This document shows positions 1 through 9,110 of a stretch of 64,000 nucleotides of DNA, one piece after another. Where the stretch lies: NCBI RefSeq assembly GCF_003144325.1, contig NZ_PENS01000004.1, forward strand, positions 1-64,000, written 5' to 3'. Origin of the DNA: Proteus terrae (lineage in GTDB: Bacteria > Pseudomonadota > Gammaproteobacteria > Enterobacterales > Enterobacteriaceae). A model generated the notes under the pieces. The model was given only the letters and a program-made list of their open reading frames with translations, ran no database searches and was not told the DNA's origin. Each line of letters starts with the position of its first letter. Position 1 is the stretch's first letter. The translations under genes and the position numbers were made by a program.

Positions 1-45
1 GGAACGTTCAAATTTTTCTTTAGACACGACTATATTCCTTAATAT

Positions 46-68
46 CGCTCCCTCAAATAGAGGGAGCG
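46..68. repeat. Hairpin downstream of fusA
   Basis: A 9-bp perfect stem (CGCTCCCTC and GAGGGAGCG) with a 5-nt loop lies in the short region after fusA, where tuf usually follows in the str operon. No U-run follows it on the minus strand, so it looks like an intercistronic mRNA structure (processing or stability) rather than a terminator. Confidence 0.5.
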
Positions 69-94
69 TAAACTAAATTGAACTCGAAAGGATC

Positions 95-2209
95 TTATTT
101 CGCTTTACGAGCTTCGATAATAGCCTGAGCGACGTTGCTAGGCGCTTCGTTGTACTTCAAGAACTCCATAGAGTAAGAAGCACGACCCTGAGTTTGTGAA
201 CGCAGGTCAGTTGCATAACCGAACATTTCAGCCAGTGGTACTTGAGCACGGATGATCTTACCGGTAGGCAGATCGTCCATACCTTCAACCATACCACGAC
301 GACGGTTTAAGTCACCGATAACGTCGCCCATGTAATCTTCTGGCGTTTCAATCTCAACTTTCATGACTGGCTCAAGCAGAATTGGCTTAGCTTTCATGAA
401 GCCGTCTTTAAATGCCATTGATGCGGCAATTTTAAACGCGATTTCTGAGGAGTCAACATCATGGTAAGAACCGTAATGTAAACGAGCCTGAATATCCACA
501 ACAGGGTAACCTGCTAATGGACCAGATTTCAGCTGTTCTTGAATACCTTTATCAACTGCTGGGATGAATTCTTTAGGAATTACACCACCAACGATGTCGT
601 TGATAAATACGTAGTTCTCTTCACCACCTGCTGGTAATGGAGACAGGTCCATAACAACATGACCGTACTGACCACGACCACCAGATTGTTTCGCGTGCTT
701 ACCTTCGATATCAGTTACTGTATCACGAATAGTTTCACGGTAAGCAACCTGTGGTTTACCTACGTTCGCTTCAACTTTAAATTCACGACGCATACGGTCA
801 ACTAACACGTCTAAGTGCAGCTCACCCATACCAGCAATGATAGTCTGACCAGTTTCTTCGTCGCTTGATACGCGGAAAGATGGATCTTCTTGAGCCAGAC
901 GGTTCAGAGCGATACCCATTTTTTCTTGGTCAGCTTTAGTCTTAGGTTCGATAGCAACAGAGATTACTGGCTCTGGGAATTCCATACGTTCTAAGATGAT
1001 TGGTGCATCAATTGCACATAAAGTATCACCTGTAGTTACGTCTTTCAGACCGATAGCAGCAGCGATGTCGCCCGCACGAACTTCTTTAATTTCTTCACGC
1101 TTGTTAGCATGCATCTGAACAATACGGCCAAAACGTTCTTTTTTGTCTTTAACCGGGTTCAGAACTGTGTCACCTGAGTTTACAACACCAGAGTACACAC
1201 GGAAGAATGTTAAGTTACCAACAAATGGGTCAGTAGCGATTTTGAATGCCAGAGATGAGAATGGCTCGTCGTCGCTTGAATGACGTTCTGCTGGAGTATC
1301 TTTACCGTCTGGTAACATACCATTGATAGCAGGAACATCTGTTGGTGCTGGCAGGTATTCAATTACCGCATCCAGCATTGCCTGAACACCTTTGTTCTTA
1401 AATGCAGAACCACAGGTAACCAGGATAATTTCGTTATCTAGAACGCGTTTACGCAGAGCAGCTTTGATTTCTGCTTCTGTCAGTTCTTCACCGCCCAGAT
1501 ATTTGTCCATCAGGTCTTCTGATGCTTCAGCAGCAGATTCAACCAGGTTGTTGTGCCATTCTTCAGCTAAATCTTGCAGATTTGCAGGAATGTCTTCGTA
1601 TTCGAAGGTAACACCTTGGTCTTCTTCATTCCAACGGATTGATTTCATTTTAATTAAATCAACAACACCGGTGAAATTTTCTTCAGCGCCTACTGGGATT
1701 TGCAGTGGAACTGGGTTTGCTGCCAGACGTGTTTTGATTTGTTCAACAACACGCAGGAAGTTTGCACCCATACGGTCCATTTTGTTAACGAACGCAATAC
1801 GTGGTACATGATATTTGTTAGCCTGGCGCCATACTGTTTCTGACTGAGGCTGAACACCACCAACTGCACAGTAAACCATAACCGCGCCATCAAGAACACG
1901 CATAGAACGTTCTACTTCGATTGTGAAGTCAACGTGTCCTGGGGTGTCGATGATGTTTACACGGTGAGGCTCAAACTGTTTAGCCATACCAGACCAGAAT
2001 GCAGTAGTTGCTGCGGATGTGATAGTAATACCACGTTCCTGCTCCTGCTCCATCCAGTCCATTGTTGCTGAACCTTCGTGAGTTTCACCAATTTTATGGT
2101 TTACACCGGTATAAAACAGAATACGTTCACTTGTAGTGGTTTTACCGGCATCGATGTGCGCACTAATACCGATATTACGGTAGCGTGCTATGGGGGTTTG
2201 ACGAGCCAT
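95..2209 (-). CDS. fusA: Translation elongation factor G
   Basis: This gene encodes EF-G, the GTPase that drives tRNA-mRNA translocation on the ribosome and ribosome recycling with RRF. The 704-residue length is normal for the family. The P-loop AHIDAGKTT is near residues 17-25, the switch II DTPGH near 88-92 and the NKMD guanine-specificity motif near 142-145; domains II-V follow in full. It is the last complete gene of a leftward str operon after rpsL and rpsG, with a 78-bp gap from rpsG. The window ends where tuf would be expected. Identity is certain. Confidence 0.99.
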   Translation of the reverse strand: MARQTPIARYRNIGISAHIDAGKTTTSERILFYTGVNHKIGETHEGSATMDWMEQEQERGITITSAATTAFWSGMAKQFEPHRVNIIDTPGHVDFTIEVERSMRVLDGAVMVYCAVGGVQPQSETVWRQANKYHVPRIAFVNKMDRMGANFLRVVEQIKTRLAANPVPLQIPVGAEENFTGVVDLIKMKSIRWNEEDQGVTFEYEDIPANLQDLAEEWHNNLVESAAEASEDLMDKYLGGEELTEAEIKAALRKRVLDNEIILVTCGSAFKNKGVQAMLDAVIEYLPAPTDVPAINGMLPDGKDTPAERHSSDDEPFSSLAFKIATDPFVGNLTFFRVYSGVVNSGDTVLNPVKDKKERFGRIVQMHANKREEIKEVRAGDIAAAIGLKDVTTGDTLCAIDAPIILERMEFPEPVISVAIEPKTKADQEKMGIALNRLAQEDPSFRVSSDEETGQTIIAGMGELHLDVLVDRMRREFKVEANVGKPQVAYRETIRDTVTDIEGKHAKQSGGRGQYGHVVMDLSPLPAGGEENYVFINDIVGGVIPKEFIPAVDKGIQEQLKSGPLAGYPVVDIQARLHYGSYHDVDSSEIAFKIAASMAFKDGFMKAKPILLEPVMKVEIETPEDYMGDVIGDLNRRRGMVEGMDDLPTGKIIRAQVPLAEMFGYATDLRSQTQGRASYSMEFLKYNEAPSNVAQAIIEARKAK

Positions 2210-2287
2210 TTTTTCCTCTCTCGTGGGCGTTCAATTCAGGTAAAGGACAGCAAAGCTGTCCTGAAAAGAGTTGCGATACTCCGTGGA

Positions 2288-2794
<507 letters not shown>

Positions 2795-2856
2795 TCAATG
2801 AGTTTATTTTGACATTAATGGTGAAAAAATGTTTGGCCTTACTTAACGGAGAACCA

Positions 2857-3231
<375 letters not shown>

Positions 3232-3358
3232 TTAAAAAAAGCTCCTGGTTTTTGCTTCGTAAACACGGATTTGAACTCTGTCTTGTCAACAAGACAAAAC
3301 ATGAGGACGCAGAATTTTATTGCTGACAGGCTCATGTGTCAAGAATTATACAGCAATT

Positions 3359-3652
3359 CTACGCTCCCCAATGAATTTGTTGGGGGTGTTTTACCGTTAA
3401 ATCGACAAAATCACCATAATTGATAAGTTTAATGTGATGAGATACTTGATCTTTTAAGCCTCTTGCCAAAACATCATCAATTAATGCGTAAACTGAAATT
3501 TGCTGTTGGAGACAATATTTTAATAAGGGATTGTCTTCAAGAACTGCCAGTACACCATCTTGTATTAACAAAACATCATCTTCTTTTGTCAATAAAGATA
3601 AAAAAGCCTCTAAATCACTTTGATAAATAGAGACAGAATAAGTATACAACAT
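3359..3652 (-). CDS. tusB: Sulfurtransferase complex subunit TusB
   Basis: TusB is the small third subunit of the TusBCD heterohexamer, which relays persulfide sulfur from TusA to TusE for 2-thiouridine synthesis at the tRNA wobble base U34. The protein is 97 residues, a single DsrH-like alpha/beta domain. Identity rests on the pattern VLLIQDGVLAVL near residues 27-38, on length, and on position between tusC and rpsL, the conserved enterobacterial order. Sequence conservation of TusB is low, so context carries part of the call. Confidence 0.93.
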   Translation of the reverse strand: MLYTYSVSIYQSDLEAFLSLLTKEDDVLLIQDGVLAVLEDNPLLKYCLQQQISVYALIDDVLARGLKDQVSHHIKLINYGDFVDLTVKHPQQIHWGA

Positions 3653-3683
3653 AACCGTTCAACCTTCCTGACTAACTTCTTTA

Positions 3684-4052
3684 TTAAAAGCGCAATACCA
3701 CATCATATTCACTCAATTTTTGAGCAATATCTTCTTGGGATATCACCTGTACATCCAACACAAAAGAAGTTTGAGAGGATAATCCACGATGAGCCATGTC
3801 TTTCTGTGATATATAAACGTTTGTCACATCATACAAGGGTAGCACTTTAAATGTTGCAGCATGATGACGTGATAGCACTCCTTCAGGCTGTTGATTTTCA
3901 ACAAGTTGAAACACACCATCAGAGATAAAAAAAACACCAATATCTTCTGTTAATGCAGAGGTTGCGAGTAAAGCATCTAAACCTTCTCGCCCTGCACTAT
4001 TACCATGAGGCGCTTGAGTAAAAAGGAATGCGATTGAATTCATTTTCTTCAT
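3684..4052 (-). CDS. tusC: Sulfurtransferase complex subunit TusC
   Basis: TusC is the DsrF-like subunit of the TusBCD sulfur relay. The protein has 122 residues with the family patterns [11 protein letters not shown] near the N-terminus and the [11 protein letters not shown] strand-turn near 36-46. Its start ATG shares one base with the tusD stop (TAATG), so translation is probably coupled. It functions with TusB and TusD in the cytoplasm for mnm5s2U34 modification of tRNA. Confidence 0.95.
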   Translation of the reverse strand: MKKMNSIAFLFTQAPHGNSAGREGLDALLATSALTEDIGVFFISDGVFQLVENQQPEGVLSRHHAATFKVLPLYDVTNVYISQKDMAHRGLSSQTSFVLDVQVISQEDIAQKLSEYDVVLRF

Positions 4053-4447
4053 TAAAATTGCACCACACGGGAACAGGTTAACATCGCTTGAGCCAGTGAA
4101 CCTAATCCACTTAACTCAAATTCAGTTGCCATGTTATGGCTATCCATTTCCTGCTCTTTTGCCTGCTGTTCATCGATAATTCCTCTACGCAATGCGGCAG
4201 CAACACAAACATGCAAGGGAATTTGATGTTCTTTCGCCAATGTAACCCACGCTTTAGGGAGATCAAATTCATCATTTGCAGGCGATACCAATTTGTTAGC
4301 ATTCACAACACCTTCCCGATAGAAGAAGACTTGTGAAATCTTATGCCCTTTTTCAAGAAGGGCATTTGCGAATAAATAGGCACTTGAAGCTTGTTCAGTT
4401 CCGTAATGAGGCCCTGTAACCACTAAACAATATGTCAAGGAACTCAT
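4052..4447 (-). CDS. tusD: Sulfurtransferase complex subunit TusD
   Basis: TusD is the catalytic DsrE-like subunit of TusBCD and carries the persulfide-accepting cysteine. In this 131-residue protein the cysteine in [14 protein letters not shown] is the expected active residue (Cys78 in E. coli numbering). The N-terminal [19 protein letters not shown] pattern is typical of DsrE. It is first in the tusDCB run, 9 bp after yheO, and is probably co-transcribed with yheO and the str genes or read through into them. Confidence 0.96.
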   Translation of the reverse strand: MSSLTYCLVVTGPHYGTEQASSAYLFANALLEKGHKISQVFFYREGVVNANKLVSPANDEFDLPKAWVTLAKEHQIPLHVCVAAALRRGIIDEQQAKEQEMDSHNMATEFELSGLGSLAQAMLTCSRVVQF

Positions 4448-4456
4448 AATGTTGCC

Positions 4457-5161
4457 TTATTCTCCATTTTTAAACTGGCGAATATAGAGATACACAGTAT
4501 GTTTTGAGATATTTAAGCGATCTGCAACCTGATTAATGGCATCTTTAATATCAAAAATACCTTTCTCATAAAGGCTTAACACCACTTGTTTATTCTTAGC
4601 ATTATTCGCAACTTCGCGATCATTATTTACTTCTTCAATCGTAAACTCTAATGTTTGAGCCACTAAATCATCGACAGATGAAGCAAAGTTAACATCGGAT
4701 GCAACTTCATGCGTTTCTTCAGGAATAAAGGTTTTGATTATTTCAGAGAATGGAACATCAAGGTTCATATTAATACACAATAAACCAATGACACGACGTT
4801 CACGATTACGGATAGCAATCGTGATTGACTTCATCAATGCACCACTTTTCGCTCTAGTAAAATAAGCCTTTGAAAAACTTGAATCTTCATCTGTGATATC
4901 ATGTAACATTTGTAATGCTAAATCGGTAATTGGAGAACCAATCTTTCGACCAGTATGTTCTCCATTCGCGATTTTAACCGCTGAACATTTCAAATCTTCC
5001 AGAGAGTGCAATACGATTTCGCAATGATTGCCGATAAGCATTGCCAAACCATCCACGGCTGCTTCATAGGACTTTAGTATTTCGTGATCAGTTTGAGTAA
5101 AAGGTCGGCTATCTAGTTTTTCAAACTCGCTGCTGTCACCATTAAATAACGGGCTAGACAT
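4457..5161 (-). CDS. yheO: YheO-like PAS/HTH transcriptional regulator
   Basis: This 234-residue protein matches the YheO family: an N-terminal PAS-like domain (about 20-130) followed by a C-terminal HTH domain (about 185-232). In the latter, the helices around VVLSLYEKGIFDIKDAINQ and ISKHTVYLYIRQFK form the DNA-binding unit. The family is abundant but few members are characterised, so the ligand and targets are unknown. As in E. coli, it sits immediately upstream of tusDCB. Its promoter must lie in the 5162-5480 region. Confidence 0.93.
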   Translation of the reverse strand: MSSPLFNGDSSEFEKLDSRPFTQTDHEILKSYEAAVDGLAMLIGNHCEIVLHSLEDLKCSAVKIANGEHTGRKIGSPITDLALQMLHDITDEDSSFSKAYFTRAKSGALMKSITIAIRNRERRVIGLLCINMNLDVPFSEIIKTFIPEETHEVASDVNFASSVDDLVAQTLEFTIEEVNNDREVANNAKNKQVVLSLYEKGIFDIKDAINQVADRLNISKHTVYLYIRQFKNGE

Positions 5162-5279
5162 TTGATTATATAATCCTTAAAGGCTTTAATTATGATAATG
5201 ACTTGAGGTTCTATTTTTTATAACGATTCGTCATTGCGGATCAATTCAATATTAAAAAAATTTAAATATAAAAACAGAA

Positions 5280-5366
5280 TTAAGAACGATTCTGACGTTA
5301 GATCGCCAGAAGATCTACGTCAAGTAACTTAGAATAAGAGCTTTGTGATAGGTCACAGCTTTTTTC
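5280..5366 (+). ncRNA. Candidate small RNA in the yheO-EamA gap
   Basis: Two stem-loops are arranged like a bacterial sRNA. The first pairs GACGT/AGATC with GATCT/ACGTC around 5294-5321. The second is a terminator hairpin at 5339-5360 (AGC..TGTGA / TCACAGCT) followed by a T-run. A weak promoter-like pair, TTCAAT-N16-TATAAA, lies just upstream of 5280. No protein-coding frame explains the terminator and nothing else rightward precedes it. The 5' end is a guess. It could also be a premature terminator in a longer leader RNA for the downstream valine-rich ORF, although that ORF has its own strong promoter after this point. Confidence 0.35.
5339..5366 (+). terminator. Rho-independent terminator before the leader-peptide promoter
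   Basis: A stem formed by AGC..TGTGA and TCACA/GCT with the loop TAGG is followed by TTTTTT. It points rightward and lies upstream of the next promoter, so it must end a transcript that begins in the yheO upstream region. Confidence 0.6.
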
Positions 5367-5443
5367 ATTTTTTTTATCTTTTGTACTCATTCCTACCTTT
5401 TATTTTTGAAAATTTTCCTTTTTCAGAGTGGGCAGGATAAAGA

Positions 5444-5472
5444 TTGACACTACTGAATAGATTACCTATATT
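5444..5472 (+). promoter_or_regulatory. Strong sigma-70 promoter for leader ORF and EamA gene
   Basis: A perfect -35 hexamer TTGACA (5444-5449) is followed after exactly 17 bp by TATATT (5467-5472). Predicted transcription starts near 5479, about 30 nt before the valine-rich leader ORF and about 330 nt before the EamA gene. Confidence 0.75.
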
Positions 5473-5507
5473 CCAAATTATTGTTATTTTAACGAGTGAT
5501 TAATCCC

Positions 5508-5666
5508 ATGAATACACTGATGATATGCCAATCTCAGCAAACTTCATCAATAATAGGATTAATTTCTGTTGCTTCTATGCCTATTGAGATTCTCTCTTCA
5601 CCACCTCCGCCTGTGAAAGTGGTTGTAGTCAATACAACGGTTGTTGTTGCAACTCGCGTAGCTTGA
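5508..5666 (+). CDS. Valine-rich leader peptide (IvbL-like)
   Basis: This 52-codon ORF starts 36 nt after a consensus promoter's -10 element and ends in a run of branched-chain codons. Residues 32-35 are PPPP, followed by VKVVVV, NTT, VVV and ATRVA; 9 of the last 17 residues are valine, and Ile/Leu are common earlier. The composition resembles IvbL, the attenuator leader of ilvBN in E. coli, but no ilvBN follows. The next gene is an EamA transporter 145 bp downstream. The valine-codon RNA can fold into alternative hairpins (GTTGTA/TACAAC near 5624-5640, then ACAAC/GTTGT). I found no canonical terminator before the EamA start, so the attenuation mechanism is unproven. The ribosome-binding site is weak. 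Confidence 0.55.
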   Translation: MNTLMICQSQQTSSIIGLISVASMPIEILSSPPPPVKVVVVNTTVVVATRVA

Positions 5667-5811
5667 TTTGTTTACTTAGCTTAAGAACGTACTTAATCAC
5701 CACTATATAGTGATATGTTGCTTACATTTATTCATTGATATTTTATCAATTAGCTAATAATCATTAAAAATAATCAAGCTCTCTTATTGCTTATTTTACA
5801 GGTATATCATC

Positions 5812-6693
5812 ATGTACTTACGTCAATATTGGGCAAAGCTCGGCCCAACAACGTTATTCGTTTTATTGTGGAGTAGTGGCGCTATCTTTTCTCGCTGGGG
5901 ATTAGATAATGGTAGCTCATTTGCAATTTTAACTTGGCGTTTTATTATCGCTTTAGCGTTTCTCTCTTTTTTATGTATTCAGCGCCATCGCTTTTTGCCA
6001 CCCAAAGGAAGTCGTTTAAAAACAGCATGGATCGGTTTACTTATTATTGGTGGTTATTCTATCTGTTATCTTTTAGCCCTTGCTAATAGCATTACACCGG
6101 GAATGTTAGCCACAATTATGGGCGTTCAGCCAATTATTACATTATGGATAATAGAACGTAATTTTACAGCGACACGACTATTAGGGCTTTTAATCGCCTT
6201 GGCTGGATTAGTGTTAGTGGTTGCCCAAAGTTTATTTAATACGGCTCTCTCATTGACGGGAATGATTTATGCGTTAATCGCACTACTCTGTATGAGCTTT
6301 GGTGCAATCTCACAGAAAAAACTGCAATTAGCACCGATGGATGCCTTACCGCTACAATATGTTGTTAGCCTTGTGTTGTGTTTGTTATTTGTACCCTTCC
6401 AGCCTTTTCATGCTTCATTCGACATTGGCTTTATCATTCCTGTACTTTGGCTTGCTGTGATCATTTCTGTTGTTGCCCAATTGCTACTATACCGTTTACT
6501 CACGACGGGTAATTTAGTTAACGTCACTAGCTTATTTTATTTAGTACCTGGCGTAACAGCATTAATGGATTACATCTTCTTAGGCAACAAGATGTCTTGG
6601 CTCAGCTTAATTGGGATGGGGGCAATTATTATTGGCTTATTGTTTGTTTTTAAAAAACCCAAAGCGATTATTATTGAAGAGAAAACAAACTAG
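5812..6693 (+). CDS. EamA/DMT-superfamily transporter
   Basis: This 293-residue inner-membrane protein has ten predicted hydrophobic segments in two EamA repeats, as in the drug/metabolite transporter superfamily. Members export amino acids, metabolites or drugs; the substrate cannot be read from sequence. The first repeat begins LFVLLWSSGAIFSRWGL with the conserved W-SSG turn; the second begins near residue 145. The gene lies behind a valine-rich leader ORF on the same predicted transcript, so expression may respond to charged tRNA-Val and the substrate could be a branched-chain amino acid. That substrate idea is inference only. The neighbouring fkpA is convergent. Confidence 0.85.
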   Translation: MYLRQYWAKLGPTTLFVLLWSSGAIFSRWGLDNGSSFAILTWRFIIALAFLSFLCIQRHRFLPPKGSRLKTAWIGLLIIGGYSICYLLALANSITPGMLATIMGVQPIITLWIIERNFTATRLLGLLIALAGLVLVVAQSLFNTALSLTGMIYALIALLCMSFGAISQKKLQLAPMDALPLQYVVSLVLCLLFVPFQPFHASFDIGFIIPVLWLAVIISVVAQLLLYRLLTTGNLVNVTSLFYLVPGVTALMDYIFLGNKMSWLSLIGMGAIIIGLLFVFKKPKAIIIEEKTN

Positions 6694-6730
6694 CATTGTG
6701 TTAATAAATGACGTGTATATATTAAAAACA

Positions 6731-6760
6731 AAAATGCTGACATTAATGTCAGCATTTTTT
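6731..6760. terminator. Bidirectional terminator between EamA gene and fkpA
   Basis: A perfect 12-bp inverted repeat centred on 6744/6745 (AATGCTGACATT and its complement) is flanked by A-run and T-run. It can stop both the rightward EamA transcript and the leftward fkpA transcript. Confidence 0.85.
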
Positions 6761-6783
6761 AGTAAAATTTAGAGATAAGTGAA

Positions 6784-7536
6784 TTACTTATCGCTTTCAA
6801 CACTCAGTAATTCCACTTCAAATACTAATGTTGAGTTAGCAGGAATACCACTTGTTGCACGTTGTCCGTAGCCTAATTCTGGTGGAATAACTAACTTGAT
6901 TTTACCGCCTTCTTTGATGTACTTCATACCTTCAGTCCAGCCAGGAATAACGCTTTTCAGGCTGATTGTCAGAGGTTCGTTACGATCGTAAGAGCTATCA
7001 AATTGTTTACCATCAATCAGCATGCCTTTGTAGTTTACAGTAACACGATCAGCATCTGTTGGTGTTTTACCTTTACCTGGGTTTTCAACTAAATACAGTA
7101 AGCCTGATTTAGTTTTTACTACACCTTTCTCAGCGGCAAACTCTGTACGGAATTTATCACCCGCAGCTTTATTCTCAGTCGCTTCTTTTTCCATTTTTGC
7201 TGTTGCAGCAGTACGGACTTGGTCTTCAAAAGCCGCTAATGTTAATTCAATTTCAGCGTCTGATAATTTTGATTTACTATTAAATGCATCCTGAACACCT
7301 GCTAACAGTTGTTTGGAATCTAAAGTAATACCAATATTTTTTTGTTCTTGTAATGCAGCTTCCATATAGCGACCCATCGACGCGCCTAACGCATAGGCAT
7401 TTTGCTCATTTTGAGTTTTAAATGCGCTATTTAATGTTGGCACTTTAGCTGTAGCTTCTTCAGCGAATGCATGAGGTGCACTGAATGCGAAAGCTAAACT
7501 GGTTGCCAGCAACGTCGTTTTTAATAAAGATTTCAT
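6784..7536 (-). CDS. fkpA: Periplasmic FKBP-type peptidyl-prolyl isomerase FkpA
   Basis: FkpA is a periplasmic chaperone and proline cis-trans isomerase that helps envelope proteins fold. The 250-residue precursor has a Sec signal peptide (about 1-25, cleavage after AHAFA). An alpha-helical dimerisation domain spans about 30-130 and a C-terminal FKBP domain about 140-247. The FKBP signature residues VTVNYKGMLIDGKQFDSSYDR, VIPGWTEGM and IPPELGYG are present. It is slightly shorter than the E. coli protein (270) but complete. The gene is divergent from slyX, as in E. coli. Confidence 0.97.
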   Translation of the reverse strand: MKSLLKTTLLATSLAFAFSAPHAFAEEATAKVPTLNSAFKTQNEQNAYALGASMGRYMEAALQEQKNIGITLDSKQLLAGVQDAFNSKSKLSDAEIELTLAAFEDQVRTAATAKMEKEATENKAAGDKFRTEFAAEKGVVKTKSGLLYLVENPGKGKTPTDADRVTVNYKGMLIDGKQFDSSYDRNEPLTISLKSVIPGWTEGMKYIKEGGKIKLVIPPELGYGQRATSGIPANSTLVFEVELLSVESDK

Positions 7537-7870
7537 CCCATTCTCCAGTATATGTTAGTGAGTCGCTACGTTTTGCAAACGATCATCATAGATCTTTGCT
7601 TAAACGTTTTGCATCACATCTTGCTGTCGTTGCGGTATAGATTTCATCCGCGGGTAGCAATTTTATATGAATTTAAAAAATTTGCCGACACTCTTAACAG
7701 TTAATGTTAGGATTTTTGTCAGCACAGAGTGCTATCACATTAGCAAAATAGTCTTTTATCTCAAACCAGATTTATGTCTTCCTGTGTATATATCAGTAAA
7801 TAAGATTAAATTTCGCGATTTTGTTAATCATATTCGTCGTAATAGGACATTTTAAAGGAGGAAAAACACA
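7537..7870. other. Divergent intergenic region fkpA/slyX
   Basis: This 334-bp AT-rich region must carry the fkpA and slyX promoters. The clearest element is a strong Shine-Dalgarno (TAAAGGAGG, 7853-7861) before the slyX ATG. A 62-codon frame inside it lacks any supporting feature. Confidence 0.5.
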
Positions 7871-8089
7871 ATGGATATTAAGGAAGTAGAGCGACTGCTC
7901 ATTCAATTAGAAAGCAAAGTTGCTTTCCAAGATGCGACTATTGAAGAATTAAATCAGGTGGTCACACAGCAGCAAATCGAAATTAGCCGCTTTAAAGAAG
8001 CCTTAAAAATTGTTTCTGAGCGCCTAAAGAACTCTCAAACATCAATACTTGCTAGACCTGAGGACGAAACACCTCCACCTCACTACTGA
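7871..8089 (+). CDS. slyX: SlyX family protein
   Basis: SlyX is a small coiled-coil protein of unknown function found beside slyD and fkpA in enterobacteria. This 72-residue copy shows a nearly continuous heptad pattern (about 5-57, starting IKEVERLLIQLESKVAFQD). The C-terminus has the conserved RPEDETPPPHY tail. A strong ribosome-binding site precedes the ATG. It is convergent with slyD and separated from it by a good terminator. Confidence 0.95.
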   Translation: MDIKEVERLLIQLESKVAFQDATIEELNQVVTQQQIEISRFKEALKIVSERLKNSQTSILARPEDETPPPHY

Positions 8090-8125
8090 GTTCTCGTTTG
8101 TTATTGATATCAAAACCGAAAACAA

Positions 8126-8152
8126 AAAAGGAGCGTTTAGTCGCTCCTTTTA
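8126..8152. terminator. Terminator between slyX and slyD
   Basis: AAAAGGAGCG, a 6-nt loop and CGCTCCTTTT form a 10-bp stem flanked by A/T runs. It serves the convergent slyX and slyD genes. Confidence 0.85.
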
Positions 8153-8169
8153 ATATTTTCAACGAAAGA

Positions 8170-8805
8170 TTAGTGCTGGCAACCACAACCGCCATTACCG
8201 TGGCCGTGACCACCGTGGCCATGACCGCCGCCACCGCAGCATCCACCTTCTTCACCGTGTGAATGACCGTGACCGTGACCACCGCCACAACATCCGCCTT
8301 CTTCACCGTGACCGTGGCCACCACAACATTCGTGCTCTTCTTCACCGTGTACGTGACCGTGAGCTAATTCTTCTTCAGTCGCTTCACGAATTGCAACGAT
8401 TTCAACATGAAACTTCAGGTTTTGACCTGCTAACATGTGGTTACCATCAACGATAACTTCGTCACCTTCAATACCTGTAATTTCTACTGGTACTGGACCT
8501 TGATCGGTATCAGCAAGAAAACGCATACCAACTTCTAACTCATCAACACCAACAAAAACATCTTTCGGTACGCGTTGAACTAAGTTTTCGTCGTATTGAC
8601 CATATGCATCGTCAGAAGCCACTTCTACATCGAATTTTTCACCGACTTCGCGACCTGTTAATGCATTTTCTAAACCACTGATTAAAGAACCACGGCCATG
8701 CAGATAGTCTAACGGTGCGCTCACCGTGGACTCATCAACTAAAACACCGTCTTCTGATCTTACTTGATAAGCCAGACTAACTACCAAGTCGTTTGCTACT
8801 TTCAT
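8170..8805 (-). CDS. slyD: Peptidyl-prolyl isomerase and metallochaperone SlyD
   Basis: SlyD is a cytoplasmic FKBP-type isomerase and nickel-binding chaperone that supports hydrogenase and, in urease-producing bacteria, possibly urease metal supply. The start is placed at MKVANDLVVSLAYQVRSEDG, giving 211 residues; the frame stays open 71 codons further upstream without homology. The FKBP core (1-65 and 130-150) is interrupted by the IF chaperone insert (about 70-120). The C-terminal tail (about 148-211) is very rich in His, Gly and Cys, with three repeated EEGGCCGGG-type blocks separated by HGHG runs. That is a strong metal-binding region. Confidence 0.96.
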   Translation of the reverse strand: MKVANDLVVSLAYQVRSEDGVLVDESTVSAPLDYLHGRGSLISGLENALTGREVGEKFDVEVASDDAYGQYDENLVQRVPKDVFVGVDELEVGMRFLADTDQGPVPVEITGIEGDEVIVDGNHMLAGQNLKFHVEIVAIREATEEELAHGHVHGEEEHECCGGHGHGEEGGCCGGGHGHGHSHGEEGGCCGGGGHGHGGHGHGNGGCGCQH

Positions 8806-8893
8806 GACATCTCCTACATACCCGTGGGCAAAATTTTCCCGATTGTAACGAAAAATAAATCTTCTGTATCGGGTTATATCAAAAAACCTACAA

Positions 8894-9097
8894 TTATTGT
8901 GGTGTAAAGATCCCAATGACCTGCTCATTTTCACGAACAAGGGAATTAACTTCACCCTCTGTTTGCCGTTGTTGATGGCCACATTTCGCACATTCCACAA
9001 TATCCACTTTATCTTCACGCCACATTTTGAGTGTATCTTGAGCTTGACAGTGTGGACACACAGCTCCTGCGATAAAGCGTTTACGGGTTGCAGACAT
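8894..9097 (-). CDS. yheV: YheV family putative zinc-ribbon protein
   Basis: This 67-residue protein begins MSATRKRFIAGAVCPHCQAQD and carries two CxxC pairs (CPHC near 15-18 and CAKC near 36-39), the layout of a small zinc ribbon. It ends EQVIGIFTPQ, like E. coli YheV. The start is moved 8 codons in from the longest frame to match the family. It follows kefB by 13 bp and is probably the last gene of kefG-kefB-yheV. Its function is unknown. Confidence 0.92.
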   Translation of the reverse strand: MSATRKRFIAGAVCPHCQAQDTLKMWREDKVDIVECAKCGHQQRQTEGEVNSLVRENEQVIGIFTPQ

Positions 9098-9110
9098 GGG
9101 GTCAGTTCTC

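Noticed and set aside
1392-1811. 139-codon frame antisense to fusA
   Set aside because: Shadow of the highly expressed fusA codon pattern; no homology or ribosome-binding site.
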